Shown here piece by piece: positions 6,893 through 13,456 of a stretch of DNA of 16,096 bases. The position numbers and the translations under genes were made by a program. Under the pieces are notes generated by a model that searched no databases, had not been told where the DNA came from, and saw nothing but the letters and a program-made list of their open reading frames with translations. Source of the stretch: CAZVAO01 sp964625175. Its GTDB lineage: Bacteria; Bacillota; UBA994; PWPR01. Numbering within the stretch: the stretch's first letter is position 1; each line of letters opens with the position of its first letter. Location of the stretch: assembly GCA_964625175.1 (NCBI GenBank), contig CAZVAO010000053.1:1-16096 (forward strand), written 5' to 3'.

Positions 6893-7831
6893 ATGCCAAT
6901 TACAAACAATATTTTAGAAGCTGTTGGTAACACCCCACTGGTTAAACTAAATCGCGTCACTGAAGGTTTAGGCCGAGATATCTATGTTAAAGTAGAAGGA
7001 CTCAATCCGGGTGGGAGTACAAAAACTCGGACTGCTTTGAATATGATTGAAGATGCAGAGCGCAAAGGTTTACTAAATAAGGATTCAAATATCATCGAAT
7101 TTTCGAGTGGTAATCAAGGGATTGGCTTGGCCTTGGTTGCTGCAGTCAAGGGGTATAAGTGCACGATTGTTATGCCTGAAATCATGAGTGAGGAGCGTAA
7201 AAAGACGATGCGTGCATATGGTGCAGATCTAATCCTTACGCCTGTTGGTGAGAATATTACAGACACATTTTCTAAGGCGGAAGCTAAGGTTGCAGAATTA
7301 CTAGCCTCTGATCCGCGCTACTTCTTAGCCGGTCAATTTATTAATCCAGCTAACCTCGAAGCTCATTATTACGGCACTGCTGCAGAAATTATAGCCGATT
7401 TAGAGGATATTGTACCCTCTGCTTTTGTCTCGGCATTCGGCACTGGTGGAACGATTACGGGTATAAGCAAACGATTAAAGGAAGCTTACCCAGAGATCAA
7501 AATTTGTTTATTAGAGCCTGATGAAGCAAACATTCTGTCGGGCTGCTTAAATATTGGTAATCATGGACAGCAAGGAATAGGTGATGGATTTATTCCAGAG
7601 CTATTAGATTGCGACTGCTATGATGAAATTATTTGTGTCAGTGATGAAAAAGCTTATCAGATGGCCATATCGCTAGCTGCAAAAGAAGGCTTGTTTTGTG
7701 GAGTCTCTTCAGGAACAAATGTCTATGCTGCTATTGAATATGCAAAAAAGTTGCCCGAAGGTAGTGTCATAGTCACGCTACTCCCTGATATTGGGGATCG
7801 TTATATTAGTGTGCCCAACTTGTTCAAATAG
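6893..7831 (+). CDS. Cysteine synthase-like PLP enzyme, divergent active site
   Basis: This 312-residue protein belongs to fold-type II PLP enzymes of the CysK/CysM/CBS group, which replace the beta group of O-acetylserine or a similar amino acid. Seen in order: NTPLVKLNR (13-21), the PLP lysine K44 in NPGGSTKTR, the substrate loop SSGNQGIGL (71-79), the phosphate-binding GTGGTITG loop, and a CysK-like C-terminus (LPDIGDRYIS). Length equals that of CysK. Classical enzymes read NPGGSVKDR and TSGNTGIGLA at the two loops. The changes here (V to T, D to T, T to S, T to Q) touch the lysine segment and the carboxylate-binding loop, so a different substrate, or work in cysteine breakdown or beta-replacement, is possible. 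No serine acetyltransferase gene is nearby, but a cysteine desulfidase with a shared upstream motif is. AAGGAG lies six bases before the ATG. Family membership is sure; the reaction is not. Confidence 0.82.
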   Translation: MPITNNILEAVGNTPLVKLNRVTEGLGRDIYVKVEGLNPGGSTKTRTALNMIEDAERKGLLNKDSNIIEFSSGNQGIGLALVAAVKGYKCTIVMPEIMSEERKKTMRAYGADLILTPVGENITDTFSKAEAKVAELLASDPRYFLAGQFINPANLEAHYYGTAAEIIADLEDIVPSAFVSAFGTGGTITGISKRLKEAYPEIKICLLEPDEANILSGCLNIGNHGQQGIGDGFIPELLDCDCYDEIICVSDEKAYQMAISLAAKEGLFCGVSSGTNVYAAIEYAKKLPEGSVIVTLLPDIGDRYISVPNLFK

Positions 7832-7869
7832 GGTGCTGTTTCATCTCGCATTTTAGATTAGATTTCTAT

Positions 7870-7919
7870 TGGGATTGTGAATTTTAGTTATTTGCAATCC
7901 CACACCTTTTGTGTTTTTT
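7870..7919 (+). terminator. Probable terminator after the CysK-like gene
   Basis: TGGGATTG (7870-7877) pairs with CAATCCCA (7895-7902) across a 17-base loop. A small second stem, ACAC with GTGT (7902-7914), then runs into TTTTTT. The two cannot form fully together, and the loop is large, so strength is uncertain. Confidence 0.55.
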
Positions 7920-7955
7920 AGAACGATTGGAGAGGTATTAGTAATGGAGGAAATC

Positions 7956-8447
7956 ATGATAATCAGATTGTTTCGAGTAGAGGACTGGGATGCTGTACGC
8001 ACCATTTACCTAGAAGGCATTGCCACAGGGTTTGCGACATTCGAATATCAGGCTCCAGAACGAGATCATTGGATCAATAGCCACGTTCAAGCCTGCACCT
8101 TAGTCATGGAGCAGGACCATGAGGTCATTGCCTTTGCAACGCTTAGCCCGTTTTCTAAGCGCCATGTCTATCGGGGTGTTGGTGAATTAAGTATCTATGT
8201 CAGTGCTAAACACCGGGGAAAAGGGGTTGGGCATCAACTGATGGCGCGCTTTATCGAAGTGACTGAAGAGCAGGGTTTTTGGACGTTACAAGCTAAGATC
8301 TTCCCTCAGAACAAAGCAAGCATTGCTTTACACCTCAAACACGGTTTTCGTGTGGTAGGTTATTACGAAAAAATTGGCATGACCCACAAGGGTATTTGGC
8401 AAGATAATGTGTTTTTGGAGCGACGAAGTAAGGTTGTTGGTGTATAA
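7956..8447 (+). CDS. GNAT acetyltransferase, phosphinothricin/MnaT-like
   Basis: This protein of about 164 residues transfers acetyl from acetyl-CoA to an amine, often that of an amino acid or a toxic analogue such as methionine sulfoximine or phosphinothricin. It opens with the family-typical pattern MIIRLFRVEDWDAVRTIYLE and continues GIATGFATFE. GNAT motif A follows as ELSIYVSAKHRGKGVG, whose RGKGVG turn binds the CoA pyrophosphate, and then the closing pattern LHLKHGFRVVGYYEKIG. I chose ATG 7956 because homologues start there and GGAGG lies five bases upstream. ATG 7944, with AGAGG eight bases before it, is nearly as good and would add four residues. An earlier ATG/GTG reading from 7911 runs through the preceding terminator and is unlikely. 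No terminator of good quality follows before the desulfidase gene. The true substrate is not evident; detoxification of an amino-acid-like compound is the family's usual role. Confidence 0.87.
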   Translation: MIIRLFRVEDWDAVRTIYLEGIATGFATFEYQAPERDHWINSHVQACTLVMEQDHEVIAFATLSPFSKRHVYRGVGELSIYVSAKHRGKGVGHQLMARFIEVTEEQGFWTLQAKIFPQNKASIALHLKHGFRVVGYYEKIGMTHKGIWQDNVFLERRSKVVGV

Positions 8448-8542
8448 TAATTAGCTAGGGATGGTTCTTATCTTTTATTGAGATTGTTTTTTTAATAGGG
8501 TTTATGAGGGTACAGGTGCGAGTTCCACATCGATTAAGTGGA

Positions 8543-8574
8543 TTTCAACCAACATAATAGAATTTGAGGATGGT
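8543..8574 (+). promoter_or_regulatory. Motif shared with the CysK-like leader, copy 2
   Basis: TTTCAACCAAC, TAATA, TTTG and GATGGT, in the order seen at 6798-6824 but with a few extra spacer bases. Here the GAGGA ribosome site (8566-8570) lies inside the motif, so a bound factor or RNA fold could directly affect translation initiation. Just upstream, TCCAC and GTGGA (about 8524-8542) form a short stem. Confidence 0.45.
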
Positions 8575-8580
8575 ATTGTT

Positions 8581-9885
8581 ATGAGAATGAGAGATGCATT
8601 ATTGAGTGTAATTAGATCGCAAGTTGGCGTGGCACTTGGTTGCACAGAGCCGGTGGCGGTTGCTTTAGCGGCTGCTTACGCCGCACGCGCCATTGGCGGT
8701 GAAGTCGAGAGAGTTGTGGTAACAACCGATCCAAATGTGTTTAAAAATGGCATGGGGGTTTATGTGCCCAGTACTGATGCAATTGGTTTGGATATTGCTG
8801 CTGCAATTGGTGCTATCGGTGGTGATCCCCAAAGGGGTCTAGAAGTCTTGGCTTCGATACGGCCCGAACATAAGAAGAAGATGGAAACCTTCATGCAAGA
8901 CCCGAACGCAGTGGATGTGAGTGTTGAGGGTGATCCCCAACATCTCAAAATTACGGCAAAGGTATTCACACCGAACGGTTGGGGCTATGCAGAAATTTTT
9001 GGTTCACACGAAAATCTAATCCTTCTCAAGACGGACAAGGAAACACTTTACGAGTCGGCACCGATCACGAAAAACACTAAAAGCACGCTTAAGGATGAAG
9101 TGCTCAATCAGAACAGTATCGCAGAACTCATTGCGGCTATTGAGACCTTTACTGAAGAAGAATTACAATTTCTACTGGATGGTGCAGAAGCGAACTATCG
9201 AGCCGCTTTAGTTGGCTTAAAAGAGGCTCCAGGTTTAGGAATCGGCGCTAAAATGCATGCCTTAATGGAAAAGGGCCTGCTGGCCGATGATCTGGCAAAT
9301 AAAGTGGGGATGTACTCTGCAGCTGCCTCAGATGCCCGCATGCGCGGTCTTAATGTTCCTATAACAACAACGAATGGCAGTGGCAACCAGGGGATTTCCG
9401 CATCTGTATCAATTTATGTGGCTGCCCAAGAATTAGGAATCACTGGCGTGAAGCGGGTGAGGGCTATGGCCATCAGTCAAATGATGACAATTATGGTCAA
9501 GAACTCGATGGGCTTGCTTTCATCACTGTGTGCCTGTACAATTGCTGCCGCGATTGGGGCAACCTCGGGAATCATTTATTTATATGGCGGCAATAGTGAA
9601 ATTATTGAGAACGGTGTAAATAACTCAGCTGCTGATATATTAGGGATTATCTGTGACGGGGCTAAACCTGGTTGTGCGATTAAAATTGCTTCTAGTTTGG
9701 CAAATGCCGCTAAGCATGCGCTTTATGCACTTGAGGGATTGCAGGTCTCCTCTTCAAACGGCATTGTCGGCGAAACAGCTAAAGAGAGCATTGCCAATAT
9801 TGGGCTTATTAGTGGCCCTGGTATGGTGGGTACAGGTGATACAATTCTCGAAATCATGGTTAAGAAAAAGAAGTGCTGCTCATAG
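8581..9885 (+). CDS. L-cysteine desulfidase, UPF0597/CyuA (YhaM) family
   Basis: This 434-residue enzyme should cleave L-cysteine to pyruvate, ammonia and sulfide using an iron-sulfur cluster instead of PLP. The closest named relatives are E. coli CyuA (YhaM) and Methanocaldococcus jannaschii L-cysteine desulfidase, of almost the same length. The signature LGCTEPVAVALAAA gives C21 near the N-terminus. Further candidate ligands are C317/C319 (LCACTIAAA), C358 and C365 (CDGAKPGC), followed by the Gly/Ser-rich tail of the family. An extra KKKCCS tail ends the protein. The fold is shared with the alpha chain of iron-sulfur L-serine dehydratase, so serine or a related amino acid is a possible alternative substrate. 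GAGGA ten bases before the ATG supports the start. The gene is followed by a strong terminator. Supply of sulfide and repair of its cluster tie it to the isc operon downstream. Confidence 0.9.
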   Translation: MRMRDALLSVIRSQVGVALGCTEPVAVALAAAYAARAIGGEVERVVVTTDPNVFKNGMGVYVPSTDAIGLDIAAAIGAIGGDPQRGLEVLASIRPEHKKKMETFMQDPNAVDVSVEGDPQHLKITAKVFTPNGWGYAEIFGSHENLILLKTDKETLYESAPITKNTKSTLKDEVLNQNSIAELIAAIETFTEEELQFLLDGAEANYRAALVGLKEAPGLGIGAKMHALMEKGLLADDLANKVGMYSAAASDARMRGLNVPITTTNGSGNQGISASVSIYVAAQELGITGVKRVRAMAISQMMTIMVKNSMGLLSSLCACTIAAAIGATSGIIYLYGGNSEIIENGVNNSAADILGIICDGAKPGCAIKIASSLANAAKHALYALEGLQVSSSNGIVGETAKESIANIGLISGPGMVGTGDTILEIMVKKKKCCS

Positions 9886-9909
9886 ATCCTCCACGATAAA
9901 ATAAATGCT

Positions 9910-9955
9910 GAGCACAACGAGATCGCATGCGACTACGTTGTGCTCTTTGTGTATT
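9910..9955 (+). terminator. Intrinsic terminator after the desulfidase gene
   Basis: A 10-bp perfect stem, GAGCACAACG (9910-9919) with CGTTGTGCTC (9936-9945), holds an inner palindrome TCGCATGCGA and is followed by a T-rich tail (TTTGTGTATT). Confidence 0.85.
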
Positions 9956-9959
9956 AGAG

Positions 9960-9988
9960 TTGTGTGGTAAACGAAAAAAAGGTATAAT
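9960..9988 (+). promoter_or_regulatory. Sigma-A-type promoter of the ZIP gene
   Basis: TTGTGT (9960-9965), a 17-base spacer and TATAAT (9983-9988), a perfect -10. Transcription should begin near 9995, a few bases before the Fur-type box. Confidence 0.75.
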
Positions 9989-10000
9989 CGAAATCGGGAC

Positions 10001-10015
10001 TAATAATCATTATCA
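10001..10015 (+). promoter_or_regulatory. Fur-family operator before the ZIP gene
   Basis: TAATAATCATTATCA matches the 7-1-7 Fur/PerR/Zur-type consensus TGATAATNATTATCA at 13 of 14 fixed positions. It lies just downstream of the predicted transcription start, a place where a bound repressor would block the polymerase. Which metal-sensing family member (Fur, Zur or PerR) binds cannot be told from one site. Confidence 0.7.
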
Positions 10016-10033
10016 GTTAGGTGGATGATACAA

Positions 10034-10750
10034 GTGAATGTAATCATATATAGTATGTATTCTGGGTTAGCGACCGTGGGTGGAGGGCTACTTGCTCTCC
10101 TAATGAAGGGAAATAAGCGCAATTGGCATATCCCTTGCATGTTAAGTCTTGCCGCAGGTGTTATGGGTGCAGTAGTCTTGTTGGACCTAGTGCCAGAATC
10201 CTTGGTCTTTACGACGCCTGTCGGTTCTGCGATTGGCTTTGTCGTTGGCGTATTATTGATGTTTCTGCTTGATTTAGTGGTTCCTCACCTCCATCGCTTC
10301 GACATAGTAAAAGGCGCTAATGATTATATTAAGACGGGTATGTTTGTGGCAATTGGAATCGCACTCCACAACTTGCCTGAGGGCTTAGCCATCGGTGCCG
10401 GATTTCAAGCGGCGCCTGAATTAGGATTTGTCATTGCTGGTGCAATTGCCTTACATAATATCCCCGAAGGTTTAGGGATGGCGGTGCCACTATGTGCGGG
10501 AGGTATGCGGTGGTCAATGGTCTTGCTGGTTTGCTTGCTTGCGGGCATATTTACGCCAATTGGCACCATAATCGGTATGCTGTTTTTGAGCATTGATGAG
10601 ATATTCATTGGCTTATCTCTAGCCTTAGCAGCAGGGGCGATGTCCTATATTGTGGTCTTAGAATTGTTGCCAGAATCATGGAAGCAGAGCAAAGCACCTT
10701 GTATTTGGGGATTCGCTGGTGGGATGTTGCTCGCTGTTTTACTCCATTAA
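10034..10750 (+). CDS. ZIP-family divalent metal transporter
   Basis: This 238-residue inner-membrane protein should import a divalent metal such as zinc, iron or manganese. Most of the chain is hydrophobic, with about eight membrane helices. The two metal-site helices have the family motifs LHNLPEGLAIGAG (H112, N113, P115, E116) and LHNIPEGLGMAV (H141, N142, E145). Length fits bacterial ZupT/GufA-like proteins. The GTG at 10034 is chosen as start because AGGTGG (10019-10024) is nine bases before it. The in-frame ATG at 10025 directly abuts that site and would have no spacing. The usual His-rich cytoplasmic loop is short, with only VPHLHRFD between helices 3 and 4. A strong promoter and a Fur-type operator precede the gene, so expression should rise when the sensed metal is scarce. 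A monocistronic transcript is implied by terminators on both sides. Confidence 0.9.
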   Translation: MNVIIYSMYSGLATVGGGLLALLMKGNKRNWHIPCMLSLAAGVMGAVVLLDLVPESLVFTTPVGSAIGFVVGVLLMFLLDLVVPHLHRFDIVKGANDYIKTGMFVAIGIALHNLPEGLAIGAGFQAAPELGFVIAGAIALHNIPEGLGMAVPLCAGGMRWSMVLLVCLLAGIFTPIGTIIGMLFLSIDEIFIGLSLALAAGAMSYIVVLELLPESWKQSKAPCIWGFAGGMLLAVLLH

Positions 10751-10821
10751 GCAAGAATTCCTTAAGAGCGAGATTCTAGAATTAGAGGTTTCTTAACATG
10801 TTTTTATTATATGCTTGTACT

Positions 10822-10857
10822 AAGAGCTATTGCATTGCAACGCAAAGGCTCTTTTTT
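10822..10857 (+). terminator. Intrinsic terminator after the ZIP gene
   Basis: AAGAGC (10822-10827) pairs with GCTCTT (10848-10853), an inner TTGC/GCAA pairing extends the fold, and six T residues (10852-10857) follow. Confidence 0.75.
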
Positions 10858-10926
10858 GTGCTTTAAATTCTTACTGCAGGAATTGGGTATACTTCTCACG
10901 AATTAAAAAGTAAAGGAGGTTGCATA

Positions 10927-11802
10927 ATGTTAAGAATCCCAAATACCCAATTTGTATATAATATGCATCGTGACCACAAACCTGTGATGACCGTTGATTC
11001 GGGGAGTATTCTTGAATTTGATACATATGACTGTTTTCAGGGGCAGCTTAAAGCTGCTAGCGATTTACTAAGCGATGTGGATTTCTCGCATATTAACCCT
11101 GCAACTGGACCCGTTGCGATTAGGGGGGCGGAAGTCGGTGATGTGTTAGCGGTAGAGATCTTAGATATAGCAATTGGAGATCAGGCGGTTAGTGTAGCGG
11201 TCCCTGGGCTGGGCTTGCTAGGAGACAGCGTACAAGAGTCACAGACCAAAATAATTAAATTGAGTGACCATACTGTGGTCTATGAGGAGCAGAAGTGGGC
11301 TGTCGAGCCGATGATTGGTGTAATCGGCACAGCGCCCGCTGAGGGGCCGATCCCCTGTGGCACACCCGGAGCTCATGGCGGAAACATGGATTGTCGGGAT
11401 ATTAAGAAGGGAAGCAAAGTGTTTTTGCCTGTGTTCGTACCTGGAGCACTCTTGGCTATGGGTGATGTGCACGCTTTGCAGGGCGATGGTGAAATCTGTG
11501 GAACAGGATTCGAATGTCCTGCAAAAATCTTGGTACGTGTCACAATCGTCAAGGGGGAAAAGTTAGTAATCCCCTTCATTGAGAATGAGCAGGAAATGAT
11601 GGCGGTTGGTTATGGTGCTACTTTGGAAGAAGCGTCAAAGTTGGCAGCTGAACAATTGCTCATCTGGTTGCAATCACAGTGCGATTTTAGTTTTAATGAA
11701 GCCTACATGCTAATGAGTGCGAAGATGGATTTGCGCATTTGCCAGGTTGTTAATCCGGCGAGGACCGTGCGTGCGGTATTGCGCAAAAACGATTTCTACT
11801 AA
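10927..11802 (+). CDS. Acetamidase/formamidase (FmdA/AmdA) family protein
   Basis: This 291-residue protein belongs to the FmdA/AmdA family, zinc-type amidohydrolases that cleave formamide or acetamide to ammonia and the acid. Visible family features are the entry segment VAIRGAEVGDVLAVEILDI (about 63-82), the motif PGAHGGNMD with H150 and D155, and GDVHALQGDGE with D180, H182, D187 and E189, which are the expected metal-binding and catalytic surroundings. At 291 residues it is the short form common in Firmicutes and archaea, as against about 400 in the Methylophilus type. AAGGAGG precedes the ATG by a normal distance. TATACT at 10888-10893 may be the -10 of its promoter, but no good -35 is seen. 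With the amidase at 2390 this gives the window two amide hydrolases of unrelated fold; their substrates are not evident and the link may be chance. No transporter for amides is adjacent. Confidence 0.88.
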   Translation: MLRIPNTQFVYNMHRDHKPVMTVDSGSILEFDTYDCFQGQLKAASDLLSDVDFSHINPATGPVAIRGAEVGDVLAVEILDIAIGDQAVSVAVPGLGLLGDSVQESQTKIIKLSDHTVVYEEQKWAVEPMIGVIGTAPAEGPIPCGTPGAHGGNMDCRDIKKGSKVFLPVFVPGALLAMGDVHALQGDGEICGTGFECPAKILVRVTIVKGEKLVIPFIENEQEMMAVGYGATLEEASKLAAEQLLIWLQSQCDFSFNEAYMLMSAKMDLRICQVVNPARTVRAVLRKNDFY

Positions 11803-11829
11803 GATGATTGAGGACGCAAAGGTGAATTA

Positions 11830-11878
11830 AACACTTTATGTGCATTTTCCCAGATAAATCGGCTATACTATAAGTGTT
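11830..11878 (+). promoter_or_regulatory. Possible promoter framed by an inverted repeat, before the glutaredoxin-like gene
   Basis: TATACT (11864-11869) is a good -10, though the -35 region (11841-11846, TGCATT) is poor. AACACTT (11830-11836) and its complement AAGTGTT (11872-11878) lie either side of the promoter. Such an arrangement could be an activator or repressor site making up for the weak -35. Confidence 0.4.
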
Positions 11879-11908
11879 CCAAAAAACGAATGAAAGGAAG
11901 TTATAAGT

Positions 11909-12169
11909 ATGAAAGATGTAAAAATGTTTATGTTTCCAACATGCCCACATTGTCAAAAAGCCATTAGTTTGGTGGCTGAATTAAAAGAAGAGAATCCTCA
12001 ATACAGCGGTATCGAGATTACAATGATTGATGAAAAGCTTAATGCAGAGGAAGCCGAAAAGTATGATTACTATTACGTTCCAACGTACTTTGTGGACGGC
12101 GTTAAGATTCACGAAGGTAAAGTAGAAAAAGAAGATATTGAGAGGGTTTTACAAGCCGCTATTTCATAG
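11909..12169 (+). CDS. Small glutaredoxin/thioredoxin-fold protein, CPHC active site
   Basis: This 86-residue cytosolic redox protein has the thioredoxin fold. It starts KMFMFPTCPHC with the redox pair C12 and C15, and the cis-proline is P58 in YYYVPTYFVDG. A surface of charged residues (EEAEKYDYYY) lies between. Length and motif fit the small glutaredoxin/thioredoxin-like proteins common in Clostridia, which may be reduced by thioredoxin reductase or glutathione-like partners. Its exact partner is not shown. GAAAGGAAG lies ahead of the ATG at a usable distance. The gene stands alone: a promoter-like site precedes it and structured DNA follows from its very stop codon. The family is clear; disulfide reduction or thiol homeostasis is the inferred role. 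Confidence 0.87.
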   Translation: MKDVKMFMFPTCPHCQKAISLVAELKEENPQYSGIEITMIDEKLNAEEAEKYDYYYVPTYFVDGVKIHEGKVEKEDIERVLQAAIS

Positions 12170-12290
12170 GATTCTATAAATCAGCGCTATTCGCGTTGTA
12201 CGGAAAAACACTTATTCAGCATACTTGTATGAATAGCTTCATCGCGTGTTTTTGCTCTTGCCTTGATATCATCTTATTTATGAAATCCTA
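12167..12290. repeat. 124-bp imperfect inverted-repeat element
   Basis: The outer arms TAGGATTCTATAAAT (12167-12181) and ATTTATGAAATCCTA (12276-12290) match at about 13 of 15 positions. After 30 bases on each side, largely unpaired, AAAAACAC (12204-12211) pairs perfectly with GTGTTTTT (12246-12253). The centre folds again through CATAC-TT-GTATG and TATT/AATA. The symmetric spacing makes it look like one unit: a MITE-like element or a large RNA stem-loop. Its left end includes the glutaredoxin stop codon TAG. Confidence 0.5.
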
Positions 12291-12348
12291 AGCGTGAAAA
12301 CAAGCCATAATATTCCACATTTCTTAAACCCAAATATTGGTAAGTATT

Positions 12349-12383
12349 AAGGAACATCACGATGAAACGTGATGTTCCTTTTT
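12349..12383 (+). terminator. Strong intrinsic terminator
   Basis: GGAACATCACG (12351-12361), loop ATGAAA and CGTGATGTTCC (12368-12378) form a perfect 11-bp stem with flanking AA/TT pairs and a run of T. It is about 180 bases after the glutaredoxin stop, so it ends that transcript or an unannotated small RNA from the stretch between. Confidence 0.85.
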
Positions 12384-12499
12384 GGATGCACGACCTATTC
12401 CTCAAATATTAGTTACAAGATCCCGTTTTTGTTCGTATAAAAAAGGTTTTCCATAAGTAATCGATATATAACTATCAAAGTGGCAATATCATGTTTCAA

Positions 12500-12527
12500 T
12501 TGACATTTTGTGGGTAAATATTATTAA
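12500..12527 (+). promoter_or_regulatory. Promoter of the 242-aa orphan gene
   Basis: TTGACA (12500-12505), a 16-base spacer and TATTAA (12522-12527). A perfect -35 with a fair -10. An imperfect dyad ATATCA...ATTGACAT overlaps the -35 and loosely resembles the dyad before iscR, which may be chance. The rest of the 12384-12551 gap is AT-rich with no further clear signal. Confidence 0.6.
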
Positions 12528-12551
12528 TGTGAAAAAAAGGAGGAGCTCATC

Positions 12552-13280
12552 GTGGCATTTAACCTCGTGGACCAACAGGGGAATCACCGCGGCGTTGTTG
12601 TCAGCCGCTATATTCAAGAATCAACTTTCATCAAAACGAACAAGAAGAATGTTTGGCTGGCACATTTAACTCCGTTCGGAGTGGAAGACCTAGGTATACG
12701 ACTATATGATATTCGCAATCAACTAGGCGAATCATGGCGAGTGCCAAAGGAGAATGGTCAATTCGATCGTGCGAAGTATCAATACCGCCTAGACGGGATT
12801 TGCCGCTCCCAGGACATGATTGGATTAGATGAGGAAGCTCAGACCCGAATGGCCTATATCTTTCGACGCATGTTTTATAGCGATAAGCAACTGCGCAGCA
12901 GATTGCATTCAGGGACTTGTATTCTAATTGATCCCTATAAAGCCCATATCCAAGGAAGCGAAATCACGGTTGATCTACCTGAGTTTCCACTACGCGACTT
13001 GGGGGACAGTGAGGCGCCTGTCTATTTCCGTGTGCAGGGAAAGCCGCGCTGTATTACTTATGTGCATCATCACGAAATGGTTAAGTTCCACCTCTATTCC
13101 GTTGAGTTTCAGGCATTGAGTGGCAATGTTTTATGTGATGTAGAGATTCCCTATCCAGTCGTTCAGGTCAAAGAAGGCGATGATCTGTATTTACGCTTGA
13201 ATCACGAAAGCGCAGAGGAGCTGATCGAACTAGCAGGGTTAGAAGTAGAGATCCGAAACCAGGGTATTTGGCCATTTTAG
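12552..13280 (+). CDS. Protein of unknown function, 242 aa
   Basis: I do not recognise this protein. It starts at GTG 12552 with AAGGAGG eight bases upstream. It is soluble-looking, with no signal peptide or membrane helix, and mixed in charge. The first 50 residues (VVVSRYIQESTFIKTNKKNVWLAH) suggest beta strands. The middle (about 60-120) is rich in Arg, Tyr and Asp with a helical feel (EEAQTRMAYIFRRMFYSDKQ). The last half again reads as beta-rich, with CITYVHHHEMVKFHLYSVEF containing a HHH cluster that could bind metal, and YPVVQVKEGDDLYLRLNHES. There are four cysteines but no paired motif. It is flanked by its own promoter and followed by the iscR promoter, so it appears to be a single-gene unit. 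Composition is like its neighbours, without signs of recent transfer. Confidence 0.75.
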   Translation: MAFNLVDQQGNHRGVVVSRYIQESTFIKTNKKNVWLAHLTPFGVEDLGIRLYDIRNQLGESWRVPKENGQFDRAKYQYRLDGICRSQDMIGLDEEAQTRMAYIFRRMFYSDKQLRSRLHSGTCILIDPYKAHIQGSEITVDLPEFPLRDLGDSEAPVYFRVQGKPRCITYVHHHEMVKFHLYSVEFQALSGNVLCDVEIPYPVVQVKEGDDLYLRLNHESAEELIELAGLEVEIRNQGIWPF

Positions 13281-13332
13281 GCGCTATAATGAGGTCAACT
13301 CTACTAAAACAGGTAGAAAATTAAAAATAGGA

Positions 13333-13361
13333 TTGACCTTTTCGAGCGATGATGCTATACT
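13333..13361 (+). promoter_or_regulatory. iscR: Promoter of the isc operon
   Basis: TTGACC (13333-13338), exactly 17 bases, then TATACT (13356-13361). Start of transcription is expected near 13368, leaving a leader of about 90 bases. Confidence 0.8.
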
Positions 13362-13373
13362 TTTTTTGAAATC

Positions 13374-13398
13374 ATATCAATCCACTAGGAATTGATAT
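13374..13398 (+). promoter_or_regulatory. Dyad in the iscR leader (operator or attenuator)
   Basis: ATATCAAT (13374-13381) and ATTGATAT (13391-13398) are perfect inverted repeats nine bases apart. The position, about six bases after the predicted start, suits binding of IscR itself for autoregulation. As RNA it would be a stem followed by TTTTTC, so an attenuator is the alternative. Confidence 0.55.
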
Positions 13399-13456
13399 TT
13401 TTCTCGAATACAATCCATAGCAATGTGGTATGAATTAATGAAAAGGAGCTGCTTTT

